64,000 bases of DNA from Saprospiraceae bacterium (lineage in GTDB: Bacteria; Bacteroidota; Bacteroidia; Chitinophagales; Saprospiraceae). Of the stretch, positions 35,276 through 45,192 are shown piece by piece. Position 1 is the first letter of the stretch. Every line of letters starts with the position of its first letter. The DNA lies in contig JADKBO010000024.1 in the NCBI GenBank assembly GCA_016715105.1, positions 1-64,000 on the forward strand. The letters are read 5' to 3'. Position numbers and translations under genes: made by a program. The notes under the pieces were generated by a model that searched no databases, was not told the DNA's origin, and was given only the letters and a program-made list of their open reading frames with translations.

Positions 35276-36685
35276 TTACACCCTTCCGCCCTTCAAAAAA
35301 TATTTACTAAACACCAAGTATAAAACTCCACATAACAACCAAGCCGGTAATGTCAAAAAGCTCAGGAATACATCGTATTTTATGGAGATGAAATAAAAAA
35401 TCCCAAAACTCAAGCCCCACGCAAGCAAAACAGCAATATTGAAGGTTGATTTTGTTTGAAAAGCATAGTCTTTTTTAATTCCAAATGCGTTTCCAAAGAA
35501 ATATTCAAAAACAATTACTGCACCAATTGGCGCAAGAATAAAACCATAGAGTGCAACAAATCCGAGTAACTTCATTGCGAAGGCAGGGAACAATCCTGCT
35601 ATGGTAGCCAAGGCCCCAGCGACAATGGTCATCCAAAATGTCGAAACTTTTGGCATAATGGCTTGAAAAGCAAGACCTGCTCTGTAGATCGTGGGATTTG
35701 CTGTGGTCCAACCAGCTATAATGACTGTAATGATGCCAAATACACCAATGGCATTGTAAGCTAGAGGTCCGGGAGCTACTGGTGGAGCCTCCCCGTTATT
35801 TAAAAAACTTTGAGCTTCAGGAGTTTGGATATACGCGGCATACAATAATGCGGCTGCAATCCATGCGATGTAATGACCAACATACATTCCGGCAGCGGTA
35901 GTCCAACCACTTGAGGCTTTTTTGGCAAATCGAAAAACAGACATATCACTCATACCGACATGCATGGCTGCATTACAAAACCAAGACCAAATGACAACAT
36001 GCCAAAAGGTATATTTTATTTGACCAGGAAAGGGTTCAGCTCCTTCTCCCCAGATGTTCCAAAAATCACAAAAACTATGCACATTTAATTGTTGTAAAGC
36101 AACAAGACCACAAGCTAGAAAAGCAAGCACAATAAATGGAGACATGTAATTTGCAGCCTTTGCAACAGAATTGTATCCTCTGGCGGCAACAATAGAAATA
36201 ACAAAGCCAATAGCCAAAACTATAACCACCCAACTCAGGCCATTTGGCATAGTGTCAGTAAGCTTTGGCATGGGCATATCAAAAGGAATGCCAACAGCGG
36301 TTGCCGAAACGGTAATCATAGACCCAGCAAGAAAACAAAAAAGAATGCCATTGGCCAGGTTGTAAAAAGTCACCAAGTTTTTACCACAGATCTTTTCAAG
36401 TTTATAGTATAACGTATACCGCTCTTTGACAGAAACTACTGCCGTCAAATATCGCCAGCTCAAGACTGCCATAAAATTGCCCAACAACAAGCCAACAATT
36501 AAATCAAATGCGCTGACACCGGCTGTGAGAAATAGTGGGCCGATCACAAATTCAGTTCCGGCGGCATGCTCTCCAGCATACATTCCTAAAAAGGATTTCC
36601 AACCTTTGAGGTGGCTTTCAGGAACGGCAACTCTTTCAAATTCTTGAGATGGATTTTCAGTGATGTCTATGTTGGCTTCGATCAT
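35276..36685 (-). CDS. NCS1-type (purine-cytosine permease-like) transporter in the rhamnose operon
   Basis: A 469-residue membrane protein with about 12 predicted helices. The N-terminal region (GWKSFLGMYAGEHAAGTEF, then LIVGLLLGNFMAVLSWRYLT) has the NCS1/CodB-like pattern. NCS1 carriers usually move nucleobases, hydantoins or vitamins, but here the gene is the last of a five-gene rhamnose operon, three bases after the lactate dehydrogenase gene. Uptake of rhamnose, or exchange of lactate or a related product, is an inference from position only. No RhaT-like gene is in the window. Confidence 0.75.
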   Translation of the reverse strand: MIEANIDITENPSQEFERVAVPESHLKGWKSFLGMYAGEHAAGTEFVIGPLFLTAGVSAFDLIVGLLLGNFMAVLSWRYLTAVVSVKERYTLYYKLEKICGKNLVTFYNLANGILFCFLAGSMITVSATAVGIPFDMPMPKLTDTMPNGLSWVVIVLAIGFVISIVAARGYNSVAKAANYMSPFIVLAFLACGLVALQQLNVHSFCDFWNIWGEGAEPFPGQIKYTFWHVVIWSWFCNAAMHVGMSDMSVFRFAKKASSGWTTAAGMYVGHYIAWIAAALLYAAYIQTPEAQSFLNNGEAPPVAPGPLAYNAIGVFGIITVIIAGWTTANPTIYRAGLAFQAIMPKVSTFWMTIVAGALATIAGLFPAFAMKLLGFVALYGFILAPIGAVIVFEYFFGNAFGIKKDYAFQTKSTFNIAVLLAWGLSFGIFYFISIKYDVFLSFLTLPAWLLCGVLYLVFSKYFLKGGRV

Positions 36686-36688
36686 GAT

Positions 36689-37849
36689 CTATATTTTTAC
36701 GATTTGATTCTGTGATTGTAGAGTTGAGTTGTAGTGGGGCAGCAAAGTTGTTGCATTACCTGTTGCAATTCTCTTCGCAAAATGGCGAAAACCTGGTCTC
36801 CTCCTTTTTTCCCCCATGGCAGAAACGCCATACATAAAGGATCTGCCCAGAAATGTGAAATCTGCACCACATGCCAGTGTATTGGCGATGTCTGTCCCAT
36901 CTCTGATGCCGCTGTCCATCATCACGGTAATTTTCTTATCCATTTGTGTCAAAATGTGTTGTAAGGAGGTGATTGCAGATTCTCCAGCATCCAATTGCCT
37001 ACCGCCATGATTGCTTACAATGATACCATCCATGCCCCAATCAATGGATTTCTGTGCATCTTCAACATTGGCAATTCCCTTGATTACGAGTTTATGTGGC
37101 CATTTATCTCTGATCACTTTTATCCGATCATGACTCAACCTACCATCAAAAGTTTTATTCATAAATAAACCCAGATGTTTGAGATTGAGTCCCTTGGGAA
37201 GGTAAGGTTTGAGGGTTTTAAATTCTGGTTGACCATGAAGTAAGGTTGAAATCGCCCAATTTGGCTTGGAGGCAATTTGGACCATATTTGAAAACGTCAT
37301 TTTTGGTGGAATAGCCAATCCATTTTTAATCTCCTTGGGTCTATAACCAAAGGAAGGTACGTCAGCTAATACCACTAACACTTTGATTCCAGATGCTAAC
37401 AAACGATCGATCATGTCATCACGCAACTTATCTTCTGCCGGATGATATAATTGAAACCAAGCCTGCCCTTGAGTGATTTCTGCAATTTTTTCAATAGATG
37501 CGGTACCTACTGTACTAAGGATGTAGGGGATATTTTGCTCAAAAGCAGTTTTGGCTAATATTTCTGAAGCTCCTGGCCACATCAAACCTTGTAAACCAAT
37601 GGGCGAAATACCAAAAGGGGCGCTATAGGTATGGCCAAATAAAGTGGTCTGTAAATCAATACCACTGTAATCTCTCAAATAATAAGGCTGTAGTTGAATA
37701 TTTCTGATATCCTCTGTATTCCTTTTGAGATTGATTTCATTATTGCATCCACCGTCCAAATATTCAAAAGCAAAACGAGGGATTCTGGATTTTGCCCTTG
37801 CTTTTAAATGACCAATAGAAGGATACATTGGATTGATTTCTAAATTCAT
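36689..37849 (-). CDS. lldD: FMN-dependent alpha-hydroxy acid (L-lactate) dehydrogenase
   Basis: A 386-residue flavoprotein of the LldD/glycolate oxidase family. Seen: FEYLDGGCNNEINLKRN at the start, the APFGISPIGLQGLMWP motif, VIKGIANVEDAQK with the FMN lysine (about 270) and the catalytic-base motif VSNHGGRQLD (about 285-294). It oxidises L-lactate to pyruvate at the membrane. In this operon it would use lactate formed from L-lactaldehyde by the RhaD dehydrogenase domain. The exact 2-hydroxy acid is not proven by sequence. Confidence 0.85.
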   Translation of the reverse strand: MNLEINPMYPSIGHLKARAKSRIPRFAFEYLDGGCNNEINLKRNTEDIRNIQLQPYYLRDYSGIDLQTTLFGHTYSAPFGISPIGLQGLMWPGASEILAKTAFEQNIPYILSTVGTASIEKIAEITQGQAWFQLYHPAEDKLRDDMIDRLLASGIKVLVVLADVPSFGYRPKEIKNGLAIPPKMTFSNMVQIASKPNWAISTLLHGQPEFKTLKPYLPKGLNLKHLGLFMNKTFDGRLSHDRIKVIRDKWPHKLVIKGIANVEDAQKSIDWGMDGIIVSNHGGRQLDAGESAITSLQHILTQMDKKITVMMDSGIRDGTDIANTLACGADFTFLGRSFMYGVSAMGEKRRRPGFRHFAKRIATGNATTLLPHYNSTLQSQNQIVKI

Positions 37850-37855
37850 ATTTTA

Positions 37856-39172
37856 TTAATTGATCATATTATGGTAATGTGAAGGCACTAACTTTAAATT
37901 ATATCGATCTCTGAAAATATCAGGAGTAAAGGAATTTTGATCCATCATGATCGCCGCACCCAAAGCCGAGCCCATTGGATTTTCTGCTTTAAACACCTGT
38001 ATGGGAAAAAGCATATTAGCCAGAAATCTTAAGAATAAATCATTCTTTGCAAAACCTCCATCAACATAGACCTCTTCAATGTGGCTTTCGCCTTTAGCCA
38101 GTTGTAAAGAGTGAAAGTGGGCTTTTGCCATTTCGAAAACTAAGTCTGTATATTCTTTTTGCTTAGATGTTAAATTCAATATTTTTTTTGATTGCTCTGG
38201 AAACGCTAAATAATTTGCAACAACTTCTATGGGAATCTCTGCTATTTCTTGATCGGAAATTTGCAAGTTTGCCACAGCATCCTCATAAATTTTTCCATAA
38301 TACAAACGGCTTGCTCTCACTTTTTTACCATCTGGCTGGATATAGTAGATCAGTTCCTGGTTAATGTGATTTTGAGTGATTTCGCTTTGATCAAATGGAT
38401 TGAGGATAATGCTCCATGTGCCGCTAGATATCAACATAAATGGGCTCGATACACCAGTTTTATATGGCAGTAATGCAGCCGAGCTATCGTGGATACCATT
38501 TCCTATCCATATATTTTTACCTGTAATACTTACCTGAGTGTAATGGTCTGCAGGCTCTAAAGTAGGAATGAGGCCTTGGATGTTGAAGTCGTTTAGCCAT
38601 TGATGCACTTGATTTCTTTTAAAATCCCATAAACTGGTATGGCATCCCAACGAGGTCAATTCGTTCATGGGTCGCCCTGTAAAAAGGAATGAAAAATATT
38701 GTGGCAGATGCACTGATTTCAATATTTTTTGGAATACGGATGGTTTCTTGTTTTTCAACCAAAATAATTGAAATCCGGTATTGAGCATTCCGGTAATTGC
38801 TGCTCCAGTATCCACCTCAACGTCTAAATATTGATTTAGCAAATCTTTGAAAGCTATATAGGTTTCTAAATCCCGCTTTTTGAGATAGTTGTATAATGGC
38901 GCACAAACATTTGAGTGTTCGTCGAGATGAACTAAGGTTGCTCCGTAAGCCGAAAAGTTAACTTTGGCAATTTCCAAAAGCGGATCAGCCACTAATGTGT
39001 TGACCGTTTCTACCACCCATTCTGTGAGCTTGGATAAATCTTCACACGGATCACCATCGTCATCCTTACCCTCTGCAAATATGATAGAATCCTGTGCAAT
39101 AACTTCAAAGTGTTGGTTGAATATAAACCACTTTTTATTAGTCTTTCCGATATCAAAAATAAGTGTGTTCAT
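37856..39172 (-). CDS. FGGY-family carbohydrate kinase, probable rhamnulokinase
   Basis: A 438-residue FGGY kinase. The N-terminal phosphate-binding motif is TLIFDIGKTNKKW (about residues 3-15), with a second ATPase motif LISSGTWSIILNP (about 248-260) and the adenosine-binding GGFAKNDLFLRFLANML (about 368-384). It would phosphorylate L-rhamnulose to L-rhamnulose 1-phosphate. It differs from classical E. coli RhaB, as Bacteroidota kinases of this operon often do. The assignment rests on position between the isomerase and lldD genes. Confidence 0.82.
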   Translation of the reverse strand: MNTLIFDIGKTNKKWFIFNQHFEVIAQDSIIFAEGKDDDGDPCEDLSKLTEWVVETVNTLVADPLLEIAKVNFSAYGATLVHLDEHSNVCAPLYNYLKKRDLETYIAFKDLLNQYLDVEVDTGAAITGMLNTGFQLFWLKNKKPSVFQKILKSVHLPQYFSFLFTGRPMNELTSLGCHTSLWDFKRNQVHQWLNDFNIQGLIPTLEPADHYTQVSITGKNIWIGNGIHDSSAALLPYKTGVSSPFMLISSGTWSIILNPFDQSEITQNHINQELIYYIQPDGKKVRASRLYYGKIYEDAVANLQISDQEIAEIPIEVVANYLAFPEQSKKILNLTSKQKEYTDLVFEMAKAHFHSLQLAKGESHIEEVYVDGGFAKNDLFLRFLANMLFPIQVFKAENPMGSALGAAIMMDQNSFTPDIFRDRYNLKLVPSHYHNMIN

Positions 39173-39188
39173 ATCAACATGCTGAAAA

Positions 39189-40463
39189 TTAAAGACCGGT
39201 TGCCCGACTATTTACACCGCGCTTTGCGATTAATTTATTCCTTATTTCCATACTTCTATATGCTTTTAATGGATCGATAGCCACATTTTTGGAAGCCCGC
39301 ATTTTTTGGATCAGCGGTCTCACATCCGTTCTATAAGCATCTTGCAAAATTTCTTGTGCAAGTGATACATCATGGTTCATTTGTGCAGCTTGCAGTGCAT
39401 TTTGATCTATGATCAATGCTTGAGCGAAAGCGATCAAAATGGCATCCAAAGATTGTATGAGGTCTTCGATTGGATCTTTGAGGTTGTGGCTTGCGTCTAT
39501 CATCCAAGCGGGTGCAGGGTTGTTTTTTGTATTGTTATCCAAACCCCAAACCAATTCATTGAATATCAAGAATAATTGATAGGGTTTAATGCTGCCTACA
39601 GTCAGATCATCGTCTCCATATTTGCTATCATTGAAGTGGAAACCACCCAATTTACCTTGATAGATCAAAGTAGAAACAATGTTTTCTATGTTGGTATTTG
39701 GCAGATGGTGGCCCAAATCTACTAGAGTATAGGCACGATCCCCACATGCATTTGCCAACATAAACGAAGTACCCCAATCTTGAATAACTGTATGATAAAA
39801 GTGAGGTTCATACGGTTTGTATTCAATAAACATACTCCAATCAGTTGGCATGTATTGGTATATTTCCTGCAATGATCGTGCAGTGAAATCAAGCGCATTT
39901 CTGAAATTTGATTGGCCAGGAAAATTGCTACCATCTGCCAACCAAACCGTGATGGATTTTGATCCTAAAGCATTACCGATGTCGATCACTTGCTTATTGT
40001 GATCAATGGCAAGATCTCTAATGTCTTTGTTGACATTACTCAAAGAACCAAATTTATAGCTCAATTTTTGGTCAGCTTGGTCTTGGAAAGTGTTGCTATT
40101 GACGGCATCAAATACTAAACCATTGGCAGCGGCTAACTCTTTAATTGCTTGAGTATCGCTGGGAATGTCCCAAGGAATATGTAGAGAAATGGCACCAGCA
40201 CAGCCTGTCAAAGCATGGATGAGACCGACGTCTTGAATTTTATCTTCAAGATTTGCAGGCTCTCCGCCAATGCCATATCTTCCAAATCTCGTACCTCCTG
40301 CACCTAATGCCCATGATGGAATTGCCACCTGAAATCCAGACAGTTGGGAGAGAATATTTCCTACGTCCAGACCATTTTTCGTCAGTTTGTTTGCCAAAAA
40401 ATCAAAAGCTTCAGACACTTGAGTGAAAGAAGCCAGATTGTGTTTTTGTATTTCTTCTTGCAT
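39189..40463 (-). CDS. rhaI: L-rhamnose isomerase (RhaI type)
   Basis: A 424-residue TIM-barrel isomerase that converts L-rhamnose to L-rhamnulose. It is of the RhaI/Pseudomonas type: SGFQVAIPSWALGAGGTRFGRY (given in part), SLHIPWDIP, the metal-site region FIEYKPYEPHFYHT and LVDLGHHLPNTNIE, and GGFHFNDSKYGDDDL. Conserved Glu, Asp and His metal ligands are present. It lies ten bases downstream of rhaD and 17 bases upstream of the kinase gene. Confidence 0.92.
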   Translation of the reverse strand: MQEEIQKHNLASFTQVSEAFDFLANKLTKNGLDVGNILSQLSGFQVAIPSWALGAGGTRFGRYGIGGEPANLEDKIQDVGLIHALTGCAGAISLHIPWDIPSDTQAIKELAAANGLVFDAVNSNTFQDQADQKLSYKFGSLSNVNKDIRDLAIDHNKQVIDIGNALGSKSITVWLADGSNFPGQSNFRNALDFTARSLQEIYQYMPTDWSMFIEYKPYEPHFYHTVIQDWGTSFMLANACGDRAYTLVDLGHHLPNTNIENIVSTLIYQGKLGGFHFNDSKYGDDDLTVGSIKPYQLFLIFNELVWGLDNNTKNNPAPAWMIDASHNLKDPIEDLIQSLDAILIAFAQALIIDQNALQAAQMNHDVSLAQEILQDAYRTDVRPLIQKMRASKNVAIDPLKAYRSMEIRNKLIAKRGVNSRATGL

Positions 40464-40472
40464 GAATGTGGC

Positions 40473-42569
40473 TTATCTTACAAAGGCATTGGCCATACCA
40501 CCGTCGACATTGATGGTATTTCCAGTACTTTTCTTTAATAAATGTAATATGGCAAAAACTGCGTTGGCAATGTCTTCGGGATACATGATTTCGTTCATCA
40601 AATTTCGTTTCGCGTAAAAAGTAGGTAATTCTTCCACTTTTATGCCGTAAGCTTTTGCCCGGCCCTCAGCCCATTCACCTTCCCAAATTTTGGAGCCGAC
40701 AATGATACCGTCTGGGTTGACAGTGTTGACCCTGATTTTATCTGGACCAAGTTCGGCTGCTAATAATCTGGTCATGTGTTGTTGTGCTGCTTTTGCAGTA
40801 CCATAAGCCACGTTATTTGGTCCAGCAACAATGCCGTTTTTGCTTGCGATGTTGATGAAGTCGCCCCCCATTTTTTGCGTTTTGAGGACGGGAGTTGCTT
40901 CACGTGCCAATAAAAACTGGCCCTTTACCAATACATCTTGGAGTATGTCCCAATCTTTTTCTGCTGTATCTTCTAAAGATTTTGAAATAGCAAGACCAGC
41001 TGAATGTACAATAATGTCTAAACCTCCAAATTGTAAACAGCAAAGATCAATTGCTTTTTTTACATCTTCGGCATTTGTAATGTTGCCGGCAATACTAACG
41101 GCGGTATCATTATTGTAAGGTGCTGTTTCCTTTTTTAAATTTTCTTCATTCAAATCTGAAAAACTACATTCGCTCCCTGATTGATCATCTTTTGTGCAAT
41201 TGCAGAGCCAATTCCACCACCTGCACCGGAAACCAATGCGATTTTGCGACTCAATGGCTTTTCTGCGGGCATTCGTTGCAATTTGGCTTCCTCCAATAAC
41301 CAATATTCAATATCAAATGCTTCTTGATGAGGAAGGGCGACATAAGTAGATACAGCTTCTGCTCCTCTCATCACATTGATGGCATTGGTATAAAATTCGG
41401 ATGCAACACGAGCGGTTTGTTTATTTTTTGCGAAAGAAAACATGCCAACGCCGGGCCATAAAATGATGACTGGATTTGGATCTCGCATGGCTGGACTATT
41501 ATTGTGTTTGCACTTTTCATAATAAGCTGCATAAGAGTCCCTGTAATTCGCAAAATCTTGTTCAAGCAAATTTCTTACAGATAAAGCATCGCTCAAATCG
41601 GCATCAGGTGCTAAATTCAAAACAAGAGGCGCAATTTTGGTACGTAAAAAATGGTCTGGACAAGAAGTGCCAAGTGGTGCCAAACGATCAAGATCATGGC
41701 TATTGATGAATTCCAATACCCGAGGCGCGTCTGAAAAGTGACCAATCATACCTTGACTAGAAGAACAAAGCCCTCTCAAAATCGGGGCAATTGCTGTTGC
41801 CTGAGTTATTCTTAACTCGCTATCTAAAGCAGTAATTTTTTGGCCACCAAAAACATTCCCATTTAAGGCAACCTTATTTTCTATATAATTAGAAGCCATC
41901 TCAATTACTTCCAGGCTATTGATGTAACATTCAAAAGAAGTGTTTCCCCAAGTAAATAAACCATGGCTGCCAAGAATGATGCCTCTGATATTGGGATTTT
42001 CTTTTACACAATTTTCTAACTGAAGACCCAAATCAAAACCAGGACGTTGCCATGGAATCCATGCAATGCTATCACCCCAAATTTCTTTCATGATTGCTGG
42101 TCCGTCTTTACTTGCAGCGATGGCAATCAAAGCATCTGGATGTAAAGTGATCAATGTGCGTGAAGGGCAATAAACCGTGTAGAGGAGTATCAATGGATGG
42201 TGCTGCACTATTGAGGTCATGAAGACAATGTTGAAATAAAGCCACCATTTCATCTTCATGTTCCAATCCGCGATAAACGTTTTTTAAAGCATGCAATTTC
42301 TTTGTGTAAAGACCCGCAATTCCTTTTCTGGTCAAAGTGCCAATGTCGCCTCCACTGCCTTTTACCCACATTACTTCTTCTTGCTGACCACTCAATGGGT
42401 CTATTTCCATAGTTTTGACACTTGTATTGCCTCCCCCATAATTGGTTATCCTCAAATCTGCACCTAAAATATTAGAACGGTATAAGAATTGCTTGATTTG
42501 ATCTTCACCACATTCAGCGGCTTTTGCTTCATCCCACAGATAATTTACATGATTGAAAGTTTGCGTCAT
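40473..42569 (-). CDS. rhaD: Bifunctional rhamnulose-1-P aldolase / L-lactaldehyde dehydrogenase (two frameshifts)
   Basis: About 698 residues when restored. The N-terminal class II aldolase domain has ITNYGGGNTSVK, WVKGSGGDIGTL and the metal motif THIDHLHPDA; the C-terminal SDR domain has SGAGGGIGSAIAQ and the YGTAK active site. It splits rhamnulose-1-P to DHAP and L-lactaldehyde and oxidises the latter. Two lesions break it: an extra base in the A-run 42144-42146 (after THIDH) and a missing base in the A-run 41159-41163 (between GANVVF and SDLNEEN). They cancel in length. Both are homopolymer indels and the three pieces are otherwise intact, so sequence error is likely. Confidence 0.9.
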
Positions 42570-42632
42570 TACAGCTTTAAAATTTTGATTTGAATGAATA
42601 TATTATGGTTGCATATAAAGGCCAGCTTAAAA

Positions 42633-42647
42633 ACTAACAAAGTTAGT
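42633..42647 (-). promoter_or_regulatory. Promoter -7 box inside an inverted repeat, upstream of rhaD
   Basis: The minus strand has TAACTTTG (42645-42638), a match to TAnnTTTG. It lies inside the perfect inverted repeat ACTAAC-AAA-GTTAGT (42633-42647). A regulator bound here would block the promoter, which would suit sugar-controlled induction of the rhamnose operon. No regulator gene is in the window. Confidence 0.5.
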
Positions 42648-42659
42648 AGTAATTTTAAA

Positions 42660-43160
42660 AAAGTTAAACTGCTAATAAAACCGCGAAATTGCTGAACTGC
42701 GGAATTGAGTTTTTAAAGCATTTGAGAAATCAGGTTATCATGGGGTCTTAATTAGAAATTTCATAAAGTTTTTGAAGAGAGTTTAGAGGTTTAAATTTTA
42801 AATTGATGATTTTAAACGCTAAATACAATTGGTAAACAATATCATTGAGGCGATTGAAAATGGCGATTTTAAATTGAATGATAGATTGCCTACAGTGAAT
42901 ACACTGCGAAACTTTGACATTTGAATCGCGAAACCTGAATTTTAGGGAAAATAATATAATACTGAGTGCCGAGGTTATATCAATTCAGACCAGATTCAAC
43001 GGCCCAAATTCTCCTTTTATTTAAAAACTGAGTGTCCATAAAAATTTTAAGACACTTTTTCTCTCAATAGGGGAATTTAACTGTTTATAATGTTTTAAAT
43101 CGTTTAAAGGAGTTATTGAGAAGTTGAAAGTACAATGTGTCATCATTCAAAGTTTCTAAG
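42660..43160. other. Intergenic region without a recognisable gene
   Basis: About 500 bases of AT-rich DNA between the rhamnose promoter and a doubtful small frame. It holds several short GCGAAA and TGCGGAATT-like words but no long frame on either strand, no tRNA fold and no clear inverted repeat. Confidence 0.5.
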
Positions 43161-43166
43161 GTTTAA

Positions 43167-43415
43167 TTGATCAAAAAAATTCCAATTCATAAATTAATTA
43201 TTTTAGATAAAAAATTAGCAGGTTTATCTGGAGATTATGCATGTGTTTATCAAGATTTTGAAAGTGATATCTTTAATGCTTTATTAGGTTTAAAAGATAG
43301 AATTTCGAATTATAAAGTAATTAAATTGGTTTTCAATCAATACTTAAATTTTGCCTCTGCATGGTTGAAAAAGGTGTGGGTACCGAAGAGGTTGGTGACT
43401 TTAATTAAAAAGTGA
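43167..43415 (+). CDS. Doubtful small ORF or gene remnant
   Basis: An 82-codon frame from a TTG start (IPIHKLIILDKKLAGL near the N-terminus, KKVWVPKRLVTLIKK at the end). Leucine is coded almost only by TTA, unlike the neighbours. A second stretch of protein-like sequence (43452-43599, ending HFRLRNSL) follows in another frame after a stop. The two may be parts of a decayed gene. No family is recognised. Confidence 0.22.
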   Translation: MIKKIPIHKLIILDKKLAGLSGDYACVYQDFESDIFNALLGLKDRISNYKVIKLVFNQYLNFASAWLKKVWVPKRLVTLIKK

Positions 43416-43634
43416 AAGATATGGACCTGGTAATTGGTAAAACATTAGTGTAATTGCTTATAATGATACTGTGTTGAAAGAAATTTACTTGACAATTACT
43501 CCATTTCTACAGATTTTGAGCTATTGGGAAGGGGCTTGTTCTGAGTTCAAAAAAGAGATTGCTAATCCTTTTCATTTTAGGTTGCGTAATTCTCTATAAA
43601 AAGGGAACAAAAATGAGATTTTTATTTTTGAAAT

Positions 43635-43667
43635 AAAAAAAAAGGAGTGATATTGCTACCACCCCTT
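43635..43667 (-). terminator. Terminator of hpf
   Basis: On the minus strand AAGGGGTG pairs with CACTCCTT (one G-U), followed by a nine-base T-run (43643-43635). It lies 18 bases past the hpf stop. Confidence 0.75.
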
Positions 43668-43684
43668 GATTCATTTTTTATGAG

Positions 43685-43981
43685 TTAGGCTCTCATTTTT
43701 TCTTTGTGCCTTTTGAGTTGTCTGATTATGATATCGTGAGCCTCATCGAGCGAAGATTCAAAAGATTTTCCCGTCGATGTAACGACGATTGATTTACCGG
43801 GAATGTTGGCTTTCAATTCAACTATTTTGTCTTTTACCTGGCCAGAATTCTCCAATTTGAGAAAAACGTCGACATTCAGAATTTCGTTGTAAAATCGAAC
43901 CAAGTTTGACAACTTTTCGCGGATCAATTCTTTCAATTTAATGTCTGCATCGAAATGCACTGCTTGAATTGTAATGTTCAT
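43685..43981 (-). CDS. hpf: Ribosome hibernation promoting factor (HPF/RaiA, short form)
   Basis: A 98-residue protein with the beta-alpha-beta-beta-beta-alpha fold of HPF/YfiA: ITIQAVHFDADIKLKELIRE, then VDVFLKLENSG, ELKANIPGKSIVVTSTGKSF and AHDIIIRQLKRHKEK. It binds the 30S subunit in stationary phase and inactivates ribosomes. It has no C-terminal dimerisation domain. It lies about 110 bases downstream of the xerC-like gene, an order common in Bacteroidota. Confidence 0.9.
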   Translation of the reverse strand: MNITIQAVHFDADIKLKELIREKLSNLVRFYNEILNVDVFLKLENSGQVKDKIVELKANIPGKSIVVTSTGKSFESSLDEAHDIIIRQLKRHKEKMRA

Positions 43982-44089
43982 AAGTAAAACAGTTTTTATG
44001 TCAAAAAAAAATTAAGATACTTCCTTTGAAGTTCCGGTTATGTTATGGCAATATACATACATTTTAAGTCAAAGTCAAGTCAGTGTTAA

Positions 44090-45007
44090 TTATTTTTGAT
44101 CTTTTTCTTCACTGCCAGATGACCTTGGATGAGCCGATTTATAAATAGAAACCAACCGATCTATAGAATTGTGCGTATATACTTGGGTTGCGGCCAAAGA
44201 GCTGTGTCCAAGTAGTTCTTTGATGGCATTGATGTCCGCACCATTATTGAGTAAATGTGTTGCAAAACTGTGACGTAAGACGTGTGGACTTTTTTTATCT
44301 GATGAAGGTAAAACCTGCACATGTTTCTTTACAATGTTGTAAACCGTTTTTGGGTCGAGCTTCAAACCAGTGTTGGAGACCAGTAAAAAGGGATCGGTCA
44401 ACTTTTCAAAATGTTTGGCTTTTTCGGCTAAGTAATTTTCAACAGCTACGATCAAGTCGGGACTGATTGGAATAAGACGTTCCTTATTACCTTTCCCCAA
44501 AACCTTGATTTCGCCCCTCGATTTATCAACATCCGCCAATTTGAGATTGATCAACTCAGATTTCCGCATGCCCGTATGATAAAAAAGATTGATGATCAAG
44601 TGATCGCGCGTGATGGTAAAAATGGTATCCTTTGCGTGAATAGGCATCTTGGCCGCTTGAAGGTCATCTTCAGAAAAAAAAGATGGCAAACGTTGAGGGG
44701 CTTTGAGTAAAGAGACCTTTTTCATTGGGCTATTTTCTATAAGCCCACGTTGTCTCAAAAATTTGTAAAACCCATTGAGGCTACTTATTTTCCTGTTGAC
44801 AGATCTGGCAACCATACCTTCACCTGTCAGGGCAACAACCCAAGATCGTATGTGTGTGTGTTTGATGGTTGGATCTGCTATAGAAATATCAAATGTATTT
44901 TTTACAAAAGCTTCACAATCCGCCAAGTCTTTGTGATATGATTTTACAGTATGGGGTGAATACCGCTTTTCATTTTGTAGATAAGATATGTATTTTTCTA
45001 TGTGCAT
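44090..45007 (-). CDS. xerC: Tyrosine recombinase XerC/XerD
   Basis: A 305-residue site-specific recombinase. The N-terminal SAM-like core-binding domain spans about 1-90 and the catalytic domain about 110-300, with Arg in HTGMRKSELINLKL, Lys in KGNKERLIPI, HVLRHSFATHLLNNG (His and Arg), LLGHSS (His) and the nucleophile in YTHNS. All six catalytic residues are present. It most likely resolves chromosome dimers at dif. Position next to hpf is the conserved chromosomal one, so it is not a phage integrase. Confidence 0.88.
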   Translation of the reverse strand: MHIEKYISYLQNEKRYSPHTVKSYHKDLADCEAFVKNTFDISIADPTIKHTHIRSWVVALTGEGMVARSVNRKISSLNGFYKFLRQRGLIENSPMKKVSLLKAPQRLPSFFSEDDLQAAKMPIHAKDTIFTITRDHLIINLFYHTGMRKSELINLKLADVDKSRGEIKVLGKGNKERLIPISPDLIVAVENYLAEKAKHFEKLTDPFLLVSNTGLKLDPKTVYNIVKKHVQVLPSSDKKSPHVLRHSFATHLLNNGADINAIKELLGHSSLAATQVYTHNSIDRLVSIYKSAHPRSSGSEEKDQK

Positions 45008-45192
45008 GTATTGTCTCAGAAGGATAAATATATTATGATTATATTTAATATCAAAATTCAGAGAAATTTATTTTAGGAAAATACTACTACATATTAGGTT
45101 GGCATATTCAATCCCATTGGCTTTCTTCTTCAAAAAAAGCATTCAGAAAAAAGTATCATCCAATGGCTCTGCAAGATCACTATGCACCTCGT

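Noticed and set aside
44090..45007. Integrase of a prophage or integrative element
   Set aside because: The gene is in the conserved xerC-hpf position, and no phage, mobilisation or attachment-site features are nearby.
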